In this document: one piece after another, positions 12,161 through 21,461 of the stretch
Position numbering within the stretch: the stretch's first letter is position 1
Layout of the letters: each line of letters begins with the position of its first letter
Assembly: GCA_905147135.1 (NCBI GenBank)
Contig: LR990044.1
Location: 12,094,122-12,158,121, forward strand
DNA from: Blastobasis lacticolella
Taxonomy: Eukaryota; Arthropoda; Insecta; Lepidoptera; Blastobasidae
Length of the DNA stretch: 64,000 nt
Reading direction: 5' to 3'
The notes under the pieces: model-generated
What the model saw: only the letters and a program-made list of their open reading frames with translations
Databases searched by the model: none
What the model was told of the DNA's origin: nothing
Made by a program: the position numbers and the translations under genes

Positions 12161-12625
12161 AGAGCGTCGGTGGCGGAGCGGTTAGGGTATCCGACTGGTA
12201 AGCGAGAGGTACCGGGTTCGAATACCGTTCCGGCCATGTACCAATGACTCTTTTCTGAGTTATTTACATTACTTGAATAAGCGATGTTTTTACGGTGAGA
12301 GAAAACATCGTAATGAAACCTGCACATGCAAGCGACTGGATGTGTAACCACTATCCAATCAGGTCCAACCAACTGGTCGAAATGGTCAGGTTCCCTTGGT
12401 ATGGAGGTCATGGAGGTCAGATGGCAGTTCCTCCACTGTACTTACCTGATCTGCCAAATCCTGGATCATGATAAAGGCGGACCCCGGGCCCTCGTGCGCG
12501 AGAGCACAACCGCGACATTAACGCCAAGATGATGAATTTTTTTACAACTGTGTTTAGTTTGACGTTAATAAGTGTTTTTAATTAACCTAAACTGAATAAA
12601 TATGTTTGACTTTGACTTTGATGAC
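12161..12625 (+). mobile_element. tRNA-derived SINE, complete, with 14-bp TSD (copy A)
   Basis: The tRNA-like head has a box A (TGGCGGAGCGG, 12171-12181) and a box B (GGTTCGAATACC, 12215-12226). The SINE body, with CCTGCACATGCAAGCGACTG, follows to about 12536. A further 3' segment ends AATAAATATGTTTGACTTTG and looks LINE-derived. The whole is bounded by CTTTTGTTGAATCT at 12147-12160 and 12626-12639, a 14-bp perfect target-site duplication. Transcription by RNA polymerase III is expected from the family. Other family members in the window end earlier, at a GATGATGAT tail. Confidence 0.85.
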
Positions 12626-13002
12626 CTTTTGTTGAATCTGCGAAAATACCTGACAGATCTATATCTAGTCCGTCTAACTACGAGTCTACTCGTGACCATG
12701 AAGCGGCATGGTAGCGGCAATTTGTGTGTAGTAATAAACCACGAAAGTTTTAAAACTATATAGCAAAATTAATCCGTGCCACGTGACAACTTAAAGATTG
12801 TAGAAATCTCGGACAAAACTCGGACGTTAGTCATAGTAGTAGCACTGTAGGTAAGATTTCCTCGCATTCGGATTGAATGTAGTGGGTAATCGCGTAGGCT
12901 TACCGGTTTAACATGAGCTTAATGTTCATTTCTCACCCTAATCCGCAATTTTACAAATTACTTCAAAATGTAAAATAAAGACCGTATTCAATTTCTCAAC
13001 GA

Positions 13003-13125
13003 ACTCATCATCATCATCATCTTCTAAGCGTATATCCCGGCCTCTGCCAGGGTCCGCTTTCCTACTCATTCTTCTCCACTTCGCCCGGTCTTCGACATCC
13101 TCTTACTCCGAACTCATATCTACGG
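13003..13125 (-). mobile_element. RTE-like 3' end with (ATC)n tail (copy A)
   Basis: (CATCAT)n at 13007-13021 is followed by CCCGGCCTCTGCCAGGGTCC and CTTCTCCACTTCGCCCGGTC. A TGATGA-type microsatellite tail is characteristic of RTE elements, and this short motif is common in Lepidoptera. The same fragment lies at 17838-17950 in copy B. Confidence 0.55.
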
Positions 13126-13535
13126 TAAAAAGCTCCCCCAAAAAGTACAATTTTCATCTCCAAAATAATAGTGCAATAGCTGAAGAACGTATGTAGCGTA
13201 AGCGTCGTAAATTTAACTCAGTTCCTTTCCAATACCTCACAGTACACTTTTCTAATTTGCCTTTGCCGTACGTTTAGCTTACCCGTCGGAACTTGGCTCT
13301 TGCGAAATGAAAACTAACGGCCCAAGTGTAGTTACTACATCAGATAAGCCCATAGTCTTACGTGCTGACCTATTTATGGCGGACTTTATTTAGTCTTTTT
13401 TATGTGTAATATGTTCTTGTTATTCTGAAAGAAGCCGTGACCCAGCGTGCGTGAATGGCTGCTGACTTTAATATAACCAGGCTACATAACTACACTACAG
13501 GCTAGATAACACCGTTTTGCATTGACTGTGCCTTA

Positions 13536-14086
13536 TGGCCGATTGCAGTAAACTTTAGGCGAGCTTAACTTGATTTAAAATATTCTTAAAATTTTAAATA
13601 TTTTAAGAGAGGAATTGGAGCCGCCCGACTGGCGAAGTACCTCCACCTTACAGAATATCACAGCTAAATAATACTCTTCTAAATAGTATTGTGTTTCTGC
13701 CGGTGAGTAAGGTTTCCAGTGCTCCATGGGGTGGGGATTTGGGGAACCGTGGCTTTGGCAGTGGAGTGGCATTTGCCTTTTGCTGCCAGAGCAACGTGTT
13801 ATAGAGGTAGGCAACGCATTAGCGATACTCTTGGTGTTGCTAATGTCTATAGGCAGTGGTGACCACTTTCCATCAGGTGACCCGCTTGCCTGTTTGCCTA
13901 ACGTATGACATAAAAAAAAAAATCTTAGCCAGAAAAAGTATTGTACCAACATCAACCGTATGTGAAAACTTAACTCGCTAAGTACTCTTACATTTATGAC
14001 ACCGATTTTGTGACTCCAAAATGCTTAGAAATATTTTATAGCTATATCTTAGGCGACGCCTAAGTTTAGTGCAATCGTGCGTTAAT
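13536..14086. mobile_element. TTAGGCG-type MITE interrupted by a retroposon
   Basis: The left end GATTGCAGTAAACTTTAGGC (13541 on) and the right end CCTAAGTTTAGTGCAATCG (14059 on) are reverse complements of each other. The element is interrupted by the retroposon at 13589-13922; the uninterrupted equivalent is at 18372-18592. Confidence 0.65.
13589..13922 (+). mobile_element. 334-bp poly(A) retroposon, copy A only
   Basis: Copy B has the empty site. The insert is flanked by TCTTA at 13584-13588 and 13923-13927. It begins AATTTTAAATATTTTAAG, contains GCCGCCCGACTGGCGAAGTA and CTGCCGGTGAGTAAGG, and ends GTTGCTAATGTCTATAGGC...CATCAGGTGACCCGC with a run of 11 A. The final ~90 bp match the 3' UTR of the LINE fragments at 52081-52407 and 47265-47450 (minus strand there), implying mobilisation by that LINE. 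The head is shared with 2818-2880 and 33503-33620. Confidence 0.8.
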
Positions 14087-14444
14087 GACTTTTTAATTAT
14101 ATGAATAATAAGGTTTTGTATCGTTTTGCATGTGAAAACTTACCTAGTAGTGGTGTGCCTAACTAACTGAAGCCCTATTTTTATGGATTGCTTTTAAGAA
14201 TAAAAAATAAATAAAAAGGAAACCAGCTAATTACCTATACCGACATTTTATATTAGTCAAAAAAACATGGAGAAATGAATTCATAACAATATTTTTGATA
14301 AGCAACAAACCATTAGCGTTATCACACTAAAAATACGCACATACACAACCGCCGCTATCTTAGACTTAACAAAACACGGACAAAGATCAACGAACTATAT
14401 TATATAACTACATTATATCACAACGACCAATAGCAGAGCACCCA
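14087..14444. other. 3' flank of SDR copy A
   Basis: AT-rich DNA immediately downstream of the minus-strand SDR stop codon, collinear with 18593-18942. I saw no clear AATAAA on the minus strand, so the polyadenylation site is not assigned. Confidence 0.4.
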
Positions 14445-15209
14445 TCACATTAACATTTCACCGTTGTCGATAACGTGAATGGATCCGGTGATACTGCGCG
14501 CGCGATCGCACGCCAGATAAAGAATCAGGTCAGCAACGTCCTCGCTCTCCGCCATTCTGCGGAGCGGGTAGTTTTTATCACGGTCTTCATATAATTTACT
14601 GACGACCTCCTTGCTAAAGCCGGCGTTTTCTGCGAATGACGTCCTCGTGCCGCCTGGATTAACGGAATTAACCCGGACGCCATCCGGCCCTAGCTCTAGG
14701 GCGATGCATCTTGTAAACTGATCTAGAGCCGCTTTCGAGATGCAGTACGGGGTGAAATTTACGTCCTTGATCGGCTTTAGCGCTGCGACGCTCGACACGT
14801 TTACCACGTTTCCTTTGCTCGCAATCAGATGCGGTACAGCGAGACTCGTCAGTAAGTACACAGCGCGCATATTACACGCCATAGCTAGGTCGTAGGGCTC
14901 GATTCCATCCTTTATACCGGCACAGACTCCAACTGCAGCGTTATTTACCAGCACGTCGATGCGACCGAACGTTTTGATTGTCTCCGCAACTATTCTCTTC
15001 ACATCCGAGTCGTGGCTCAAATCTGCGGCCAGAGCGAGCGGTTTGATCCCCTTCGCTTCCTCACATTTCTGCGCCACTTTAAGTAGATTATCTTGATTTC
15101 GGCCAACTAAGACGAGTTTGGCCGACTGCTTGGCAAACATTTCGGCCGTAGTTGCACCAATCCCGGCACTGGCGCCGGTGATAATCACTACTTTGTTGTA
15201 GAAGTCCAT
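14445..15209 (-). CDS. Short-chain dehydrogenase/reductase, copy A
   Basis: An intact, intronless 254-residue classical SDR, expected to be a cytosolic NAD(P)H-dependent oxidoreductase. Seen in the sequence: cofactor motif TGASAGIG (residues 11-18), D63-L64 contacting the adenine region, NNAA (89-92, usually NNAG), N113, catalytic S140, Y155 and K159 in YCISK, and P185-G186 after the sixth strand. R37 right after the second strand suggests NADP(H). The length is normal for the family. I chose the first ATG (15207-15209); an in-frame TTG five codons upstream is less likely, and farther upstream the frame closes at a stop. No signal peptide or membrane segment is present. The substrate cannot be told from sequence; FabG-like and insect steroid or alcohol-metabolising SDRs are candidates. 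The lack of introns fits a retrocopy or an intronless lepidopteran SDR subfamily. Confidence 0.95.
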   Translation of the reverse strand: MDFYNKVVIITGASAGIGATTAEMFAKQSAKLVLVGRNQDNLLKVAQKCEEAKGIKPLALAADLSHDSDVKRIVAETIKTFGRIDVLVNNAAVGVCAGIKDGIEPYDLAMACNMRAVYLLTSLAVPHLIASKGNVVNVSSVAALKPIKDVNFTPYCISKAALDQFTRCIALELGPDGVRVNSVNPGGTRTSFAENAGFSKEVVSKLYEDRDKNYPLRRMAESEDVADLILYLACDRARSITGSIHVIDNGEMLM

Positions 15210-15265
15210 CGCCTTTGATGTCAAGTAGTCGACTGTGCGCTGCGTCGAGCCGTCTCGACTTACGC

Positions 15266-15274
15266 GGATATATA
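15266..15274 (-). promoter_or_regulatory. TATA-like element upstream of SDR copy A
   Basis: On the minus strand TATATATCC lies about 65 nt upstream of the ATG, in an otherwise mixed-composition region. An initiator-like CACAGTC follows about 38-40 nt downstream, a little farther than the usual ~30. The same arrangement is at 19764-19772 in copy B. This is a weak, composition-based call. Confidence 0.3.
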
Positions 15275-15556
15275 ATAACTTATCGACCTTGATAAAATGT
15301 AATGATAAATAGTAGCTACTAGCGACGAGGAAATTGAGGTAACTGTTAATTTACATTGGTTACAACAAATTAAGCGTGACATCAATTGAGTTCCTAGCCT
15401 AGTGTTTTGTAGGTATACTTAGTAATGCGTTTGCTGTAGGTAAATACTTATTTAAACGTAAATAAAATATGTAAATTAATCATATCGACAATAAAAATAC
15501 GATCATTATGTTTACAAGTTTTTAAGTAGGCAATGTTAATTTTTTTTTTGTAAATT
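15275..15556. other. 5' flank of SDR copy A
   Basis: AT-rich upstream region ending in a T-run and GTAAATT (15550-15556), where copy A stops. The equivalent right edge of copy B is at 20097. Confidence 0.5.
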
Positions 15557-15557
15557 A

Positions 15558-15684
15558 CACCACCTAATGTGAAAACTTAACTCGCCAAGTTACTCTTAAA
15601 CATGACACAAATTTTGTGACCCCTAAACACTCAGGCTTATTTTATAGTATCACCATAGGAGTCGCCTAAGTTTAGTACCATCGG
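15558..15684. mobile_element. Right half of TTAGGCG-type MITE
   Basis: It matches the right portion of the element at 10531-10729 (TGTGAAAACTTAACTCGCCA onward, ending near CCTAAGTTTAGTACC). The left half is missing because the duplication breakpoint lies inside the element. Confidence 0.65.
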
Positions 15685-15719
15685 GCATTACACGCATCTT
15701 GTAAACCAAACACTGCCGC

Positions 15720-16060
15720 CAGAGGGCGCGCCGTAAAAAGCGGCCAAGTGAGCTCACTATTGCTTCACCAACGCCGCACCACTTACAGACGCAAATAAAA
15801 ATTGAAAAACCTGAGCGCCGCAAATCTCTCGGGCTGGGGCGGCCTCACGTTCAAACCCCCCAGTTATTTATTTGTCAATGCATCAAAGTAACGCGAAGTG
15901 CATTCTCCTTTAACCGCATTATACGTTGACAAGGGAATGTTTTTGGGAAGATTATCACGTTTTTACGTCGAATCCAGTGTATTTTTACCTGTTTAGGTCG
16001 TGAAAGTGGATATGCTCGAAGTATTGTGTACGACGTTTTTGATAAACCTAAGTATGAGGT
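15720..16060. other. CpG-rich patch and flank inside copy B
   Basis: The counterpart of 10740-11220 without the LINE-tail insert: GATTATCACG is continuous here and shows the empty site. No coding content was recognised. Confidence 0.4.
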
Positions 16061-16321
16061 TGGCCGTGTGGTGTCCAGCAGAGTGGAATAGCACCAACCC
16101 CTTACACTCGAGGGTGTCGTACAAGCCAACTAATGTTTTCGAGGCAAACGTTTTGGAGTTTTCGTAGGCTGGAAAATGGGCAGCAGCGTTTTCCTTTGTT
16201 ATATTTACAACACTGCGATCTCCAACTCGCCTGCTAAGCGTGGAGATTATGGCAATATCCTTCCCCTCTTATGGGAGAGGCCCTAAGTCTTGCAGTGGAC
16301 TGTTATGCGCTTTTATGATGA
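16061..16321 (+). repeat. CTCCAACCCGCC-type repeat, copy in unit B
   Basis: The counterpart of 11221-11490 with the same order of motifs and a short deletion (one GTACAAGCC unit fewer). It was present before the segmental duplication. Confidence 0.7.
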
Positions 16322-16992
16322 AGTACGAGTAGAATTACCAAAAATAATCGAACTAGATTTAAAATAATGAAGGCTCATAACCACAAAGGACTGTATTCTG
16401 TAAACTTTGTCTCAAACTAATTTTCCATCGAAGTAAACAAACCACTAACCACACAAAAAATACTCTTCAACCCGTCAAAACAAAATAACACAAACCGAAT
16501 AACCACATAAAAAATTTACATAACTCCAATAGTTATTACTTTAAGTTTTCCATTTGCTTACATAGACGAGAAATTGGTTAGAGTGATACCGTAGTTAAGT
16601 GCCTGATAAGTGTTATGATATAATAGTAATTTAGATACAAAATCTCAAGGGGTCTATGATAAACTCCATAACAAACTCATTTAACCCAGCGATAGCGTCG
16701 CTGGTTTAGGAAGTGACATAACTTTTTAAAATGGTGACAGTTAGTTCTAGCTTTGGCCACCGGGATAGATAAGTTTGTGGTACTTTATTCATGATGGGTA
16801 CCTACCACTGCCGTATCTTTTTTTGATGTCAAACAATCATTGTGTTTTAACTGTTGTATTACGGTTTCCAGCCTAAGATAAAGTAAATAATATCACACAA
16901 GGACCCGCTCCTTGAGTTCTTGAGTTTGTGTACTATCTAAATGTAATTGTGTTGGTTTTATCCTTTTATTTATTTTATCTTTTGTTGAATCT

Positions 16993-17470
16993 AGAGCGTC
17001 GGTGGCGGAGCGGTTAAGTTATCCGACTGGTAAGCGAGAGGTACCGGGTACGCATACCGTTCCGGCCATGTACCTCTGAGTACATATGACTCTTTTCTGA
17101 GTTATGTACATTACTTGAATACTAAGCGATGTTTTTACGGTGAGGGAAAACATCGTAATGAAACCTGCACATTCAGGCGACTGGATGTGTAACTACTATC
17201 CAATCAGGTCCAACCAACTGGTCCAACTGGTCAGGTTCCCTTGGTATGGAGGTCATGGAGGTCAGATGGCAGTTGCTCCACTGTACTTACCTGATCTGCC
17301 AAATCCTGGATAATGATAAAGGCGGACCCCGGGCCCTCGTGCGCGAGAGCACAACCGCGACATTAACGCCAAGATGATGAATTTTTTTACAACTGTGTTT
17401 AGTTTGACGTTAATAAGTGTTTTTAAATAACCTAAACTGAATAAATATGTTTGACTTTGACTTCGATGAC
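16993..17470 (+). mobile_element. tRNA-derived SINE (copy B)
   Basis: The same insertion as 12161-12625, duplicated with the segment. Box A reads TGGCGGAGCGG; box B has decayed to GGTACGCATACC. The left TSD (16979-16992) is intact and the right one (17471-17484) has two substitutions. About 14 extra bases follow the tRNA-like part. Confidence 0.85.
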
Positions 17471-17837
17471 CTTTTGTTAATTCTGCGAAAATACCTGACA
17501 GATCTATAACTAGTCCGTCTAACTGCGAGTCTACTCGTGACCATGAAGCGGCATGGTAGCGGCAATTTGTGTGTAGTATAAAACCACGAAAGTTTTAAAA
17601 CTATACTAGCAAAATTAATCCGTTTCCTTGCCACGTGACAACTTAAAGATTGTATAAATCTCGGACAGAACTCGGACGTTAGTAAGATTTCCTCGCATTC
17701 GGATTGGATGTTATGCGTAATTACGTAGGCCTACCGGTTTCACATGAGCTTAATGTTCATTTTTCACCTTCAACCGCAATTTTACAAATTACTTCAAAAA
17801 GTAAAAAAAAGACTGTATTCGATCTCTCAACGAACTC

Positions 17838-17950
17838 ATCATCATCATCATCGTCTTAGCGAATATCCCGGCCTCTGCCAGGGTCCGCTTTCCTACTCAT
17901 TATTCTCCACTTTGCCCGGTCTTCGACATCCTCTTACTCCGAACTCATTC
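17838..17950 (-). mobile_element. RTE-like 3' end with (ATC)n tail (copy B)
   Basis: The counterpart of 13003-13125, with the same CATCAT run and CCGGCCTCTGCCAGGGTCC block. Confidence 0.55.
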
Positions 17951-18371
17951 ATATCTACAGTAGTACAATTACAATTAAAAGTACAATTTTCATCTCCAAA
18001 ATAATAGTGCAATAGCAGAAGAACGTATGTAGCGTAAGCGTCGTAAATTTAACTCAGTTCCTTTCCAATACCTCACAGTACACTTTTCTAATTTGCCTTT
18101 GCCGTACGTTTAGCTTACCCGTCGGAACTTGGCTCTTGCGAAATGAAAACTAACGGCCCAAGTGTAGTTACTACATCAGATAAGCCCATAGTCTTACGTG
18201 CTGACCTATTTATGGCGGACTTTATTTAGTCTCTTTTATGTGTAATATGTTCTTGTTATTCTGAAAGAAGCCGTGACCCAGCGTGCGTGAATGGCTGCTG
18301 ACTTTAATATAACCAGGCTACATAACTACACTACAGGCTAGATAACACCGTTTTGCATTGACTGTGCCTTA

Positions 18372-18592
18372 TGGCCGATTGCAGTAAACTTTAGGCGAGC
18401 TTAACTTGATTTAAAATATTCTTAACCAGAAAAAGCATTGTACTATTAATACTAGCATCAACCGTATGTGAAAACTTAACTCGCTAAGTTACTCTTAAAT
18501 TTAAGACACCGATTTTGTGGCTCCAAAATGCCTAGAAATATTTAATGGCATCATCTTAGGCGACGCCTAAGTTTTGTGCAATCGGGCGTTAA
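18372..18592. mobile_element. TTAGGCG-type MITE, uninterrupted
   Basis: About 220 bp with inverted ends GATTGCAGTAAACTTTAGGC and GCCTAAGTTTTGTGCAATC, and the family block GTATGTGAAAACTTAACTCG in the middle. It provides the empty site for the retroposon inserted in copy A. Confidence 0.65.
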
Positions 18593-18942
18593 TGATATGA
18601 ATAATAAGGTTTTGTATCGTTTTGCATGTGAAAACTTACCTAGTAGTGGTGTGCCTAACTAACTGAAGCCCTATTTTTATGGATTGCTTTTAAGAATTAA
18701 AAATAAATAAAAAAGAAAACCAACTAATTACCTATACCGACTTTTTATATTAGTCAAAACAACATGGAGAAATGAATTCATAACAATATTTTTGATAAGA
18801 CAACAAACCATTAGCGTTATCACACTAAAAATACGCACATACACAACCGCCGCTATCTTAGATTTAACAAAACACAGACAAAGATCAACGAACTATATTA
18901 TATAACTACATTATATCACAACGACCAATAGCAGAGCATCTA

Positions 18943-19707
18943 TCACATTAACATTTCACCGTTGTCGATAACGTGAATGGATCCGGTGATACTGCGCGCG
19001 CGATCGCACGCCAGATAAAGAATCAGGTCAGCAACGTCCTCCCTCTCCGCCATTCTGCGGAGCGGGCAGTTTTTATCACGGTCTTCACATAATTTACTGA
19101 CGACCTCCTTGCTAAAGCCGGCGTTTTCTGCGAATGACGTCCTCGTGCAACCTGGATTAACGGAATTAACCCGGACGCCATCCGGCCCTAGCTCCAGGGC
19201 GATGCATCTTGTAAACTGATCCAGAGCCGCTTTCGAGATGCAGTACGGGGTGAAATTTACGTCCTTGTTCGGCTTTAGCGCTGCGACGCTCGACACGTTT
19301 ACCACGTTTCCTTTGCTCGCAATCAGATGTGGTACAGCGAGACTCGTCAGTAAGTACACAGCGCGCATATTACACGTCATAACTAGGTCGTAGGGCTCGA
19401 TTCCATCCTTTATACCGGCACAGACTCCAACTGCAGCGTTATTTACCAGCACGTCGATGCGACCGAACGTTTTGATTGTCTCCGCAACGATTCTCTTCAC
19501 ATCCGAGTCGTGGCTCAAATCTGCGGCCAGAGCGAGCGGTTTGATCCCCTTCGCTTCCTCACATTTCTGCGCCACTTTAAGTAGATTATCTTGATTTCGG
19601 CCAACTAAGACGAGTTTGGCCGACTGCTTGGCAAACATTTCGGCCGTAGTTGCACCAATCCCGGCACTGGCGCCGGTGATAATCACTACTTTGTTGTAGA
19701 AGTCCAT
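18943..19707 (-). CDS. Short-chain dehydrogenase/reductase, copy B
   Basis: An intact 254-residue paralog of the SDR at 14445-15209, keeping every recognisable motif (TGASAGIG 11-18, NNAA 89-92, N113, S140, Y155, K159, PG 185-186). It differs at seven residues: A109V, A111T, I147N, G187C, Y207C, Y214C and S222R. Three are new cysteines, and residues 187-222 form the substrate-binding loop region of classical SDRs. The start chosen is the ATG at 19705-19707, as in copy A. In this copy only, the frame stays open upstream to an ATG at 19921-19923, which would add 72 residues with a hydrophobic stretch (LVATILFIYLFIYF). That extension arises from a 43-bp insertion and is probably untranslated leader. 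The substrate is unknown. Confidence 0.93.
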   Translation of the reverse strand: MDFYNKVVIITGASAGIGATTAEMFAKQSAKLVLVGRNQDNLLKVAQKCEEAKGIKPLALAADLSHDSDVKRIVAETIKTFGRIDVLVNNAAVGVCAGIKDGIEPYDLVMTCNMRAVYLLTSLAVPHLIASKGNVVNVSSVAALKPNKDVNFTPYCISKAALDQFTRCIALELGPDGVRVNSVNPGCTRTSFAENAGFSKEVVSKLCEDRDKNCPLRRMAEREDVADLILYLACDRARSITGSIHVIDNGEMLM

Positions 19708-19763
19708 CGCCTTTGATGTCAAGTAATCGACTGTGCGCTGCGTCGAGCCGTCTCGACTTACGC

Positions 19764-19772
19764 GGATATATA
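19764..19772 (-). promoter_or_regulatory. TATA-like element upstream of SDR copy B
   Basis: Identical to the TATATATCC motif of copy A and at the same distance from the ATG. If used, transcription would start downstream of the 43-bp insertion, leaving the long N-terminal extension out of the mRNA. Confidence 0.3.
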
Positions 19773-19808
19773 ATAACTTATCGACCTTGATAAAATGTAA
19801 TGATAAAT

Positions 19809-19851
19809 TTCTCAGTTGCCTGAAATAAATGAATAAATAAATAAATAAAAT
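19809..19851. repeat. 43-bp (AAAT)-rich insertion, copy B only
   Basis: Copy A reads straight through GATAAATAGTAGC here. Copy B has TTCTCAGTTGCCTG followed by an AATAAATAAATAAA run. The run resembles a LINE-type tail. Its length (3n+1) changes the upstream reading frame. Confidence 0.7.
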
Positions 19852-20097
19852 AGTGGCTACTAGCGACGAGGAAATTGAGGTAACTGTTAATTTACATTGG
19901 TTACAACAAATTAAGCGTGACATCAATTGAGTTCCTAGCCTAGTGTTTTGTAGGTATACTTAGTAATGCGTTTGCTGTAGGTAAATACTTATTTAAACGT
20001 AAATAAAATATGTAAATTAATCATATCGACAATAAAAATACGATCATTATGTTTACAAGTTTTTAAGTAGGCAATGTTAATTTTTTTTTTGTAAATT

Positions 20098-21461
20098 GTC
20101 AGTACATAGTGACACAATCCATTATAAATTATAAAATAGGTATAAGCGCTTCACGAGAAAGAGTTTTTTGGTGTTATTACATAGCGAAGCCAGGGCACCA
20201 GCAGAAAATATGCAATCAATCCTATTTTAAACATTATATTTTGTCTTATCATACTTCTGTTTTCATACAAATTTTATGTAACCTTGACGTTTTTAATAGG
20301 TATAGTTTGTTTGTGCAGTTGGCCGTTCGTAAATATATCCAATTGAACGCGAAATGGATTTCCACATGTTAATGTAGCGGCGACTTGTGTTTTTTTTTGA
20401 TGATGGCTTTATTTTACCTATTTCGCGCACCATTGAATACATTTACTAAGGATATAAACCATAATGTAATTACTAAACAATCAACCGAATGAACAAAAAA
20501 AAATTAGTATGAGTGTCAAGAAAAAGTTGTACAGGTGTACCTACCTGCGAGTTATCCAACAAAAATCTGTATGACAACACGTACGAAAATAGCCTCTCCA
20601 TCCCGTGGCACAAGAGCGTGACGTTACAACAGTGCCATTGGGAAATGCTATTCTCAAAACTACATACCTAGTATAAATAAATAACTTTGAATGAATGCAT
20701 TTTAAAGGTATGTTTCGGTTTTCCTACCGCGTACCGTTGTTGACTAATAGCCAGATATTATAACCGCGATAGTTTAAAACATTATGTTTGAATGAATACC
20801 ATAAAATTCCGTACTATGACTGTTGACTCTCAGAAAGCACGATCTCCCAACCATAGGCCCCACCAAACGTCGCCATATCTCCCGGCAGACAATCAGAAAC
20901 CCCTGCAAAATATGAATTATAAAAGGTATTAACAATGCAGGGTTCGGTTAATCCATTCATCCCTCCTCACCTTATTGGGGCAAACTACGTAGTGTCGACG
21001 AGAGTCCAAGGCATGCCATTTACATGAATGATTATTCAGGCGCAGTCACAACGGAAATCCGATGTAAACACAACTTTAAGCCGGTGCCGTTGGGGATATT
21101 TTCCTTTGGGATGAGTGTTGGCGTTCGGAGGTTTATCAGCTACCCGCATGGAAGGCATTGTTGGAACCCGTTAGCTTATGTTAACACCGGCTCCCCTCTG
21201 GTCAGACGATCGGTAAACAAAACGAGATTCCGCGGAAATTTTCATAGAAACTCAACGTTGTGTTTACGCTACGTGAAAGGGATGGATTTTGCGATTAAAA
21301 TAAACAACATTATGAGTCTCTAATCATGTTGTTATTAGTAATAGTATGATGGATTAAGCCATGTTTGACATTAAAATATTTACGGTTATAATAAAAATAC
21401 CTATACATTAAAAACTTAGTTTAAAATAGCAAAAATATACACTAATACATATAAAATAATA
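20098..21461. other. Unique stretch right of the duplication
   Basis: Open frames at 20109-20372 and 21024-21323 (87 and 99 codons) have no recognisable motif. No repeat was identified. Confidence 0.35.

Larger units (their letters stand above)
10605..15556. repeat. Segmental duplication, copy A
   Basis: This 4,952-bp unit is collinear with 15558-20097 over its whole length, with scattered substitutions and a few indels. It holds one SDR gene, a SINE, an RTE-type tail fragment and MITE sequences in the same order as copy B. It differs by a 334-bp retroposon (13589-13922) and a 107-bp LINE tail (11008-11114) absent from copy B. The units are head-to-tail with one extra base (15557) at the junction. 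Very high similarity could also reflect two haplotypes joined by assembly. Confidence 0.95.
15558..20097. repeat. Segmental duplication, copy B
   Basis: A 4,540-bp unit collinear with 10605-15556. It starts at CACCACCTAATG inside the MITE also found at 10531-10729, and ends at GTAAATT before unique sequence GTCAGTACAT. It lacks two retroposon insertions present in copy A. It has a 43-bp insertion at 19809-19851 and a ~14-bp difference in the SINE at about 17071. These independent indels show the copies have diverged separately, as paralogs or as haplotypes. Confidence 0.95.

Noticed and set aside
12171..12226. tRNA gene at the head of the SINE (also 16993, 25740 and 44454)
   Set aside because: Box A and B-like sequences are present, but the cloverleaf is degraded and the segment is part of a repeated SINE with target-site duplications, so it is not a functional tRNA gene.
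13575..13955. A 126-codon minus-strand ORF
   Set aside because: It lies across the reverse strand of the copy-A retroposon and has no protein motif.
18943..19926. A 327-residue SDR as the true product of copy B
   Set aside because: The extra 72 residues arise from an A-rich insertion absent in copy A; conserved SDR sequence begins at the ATG at 19705-19707. Kept as a finding only.
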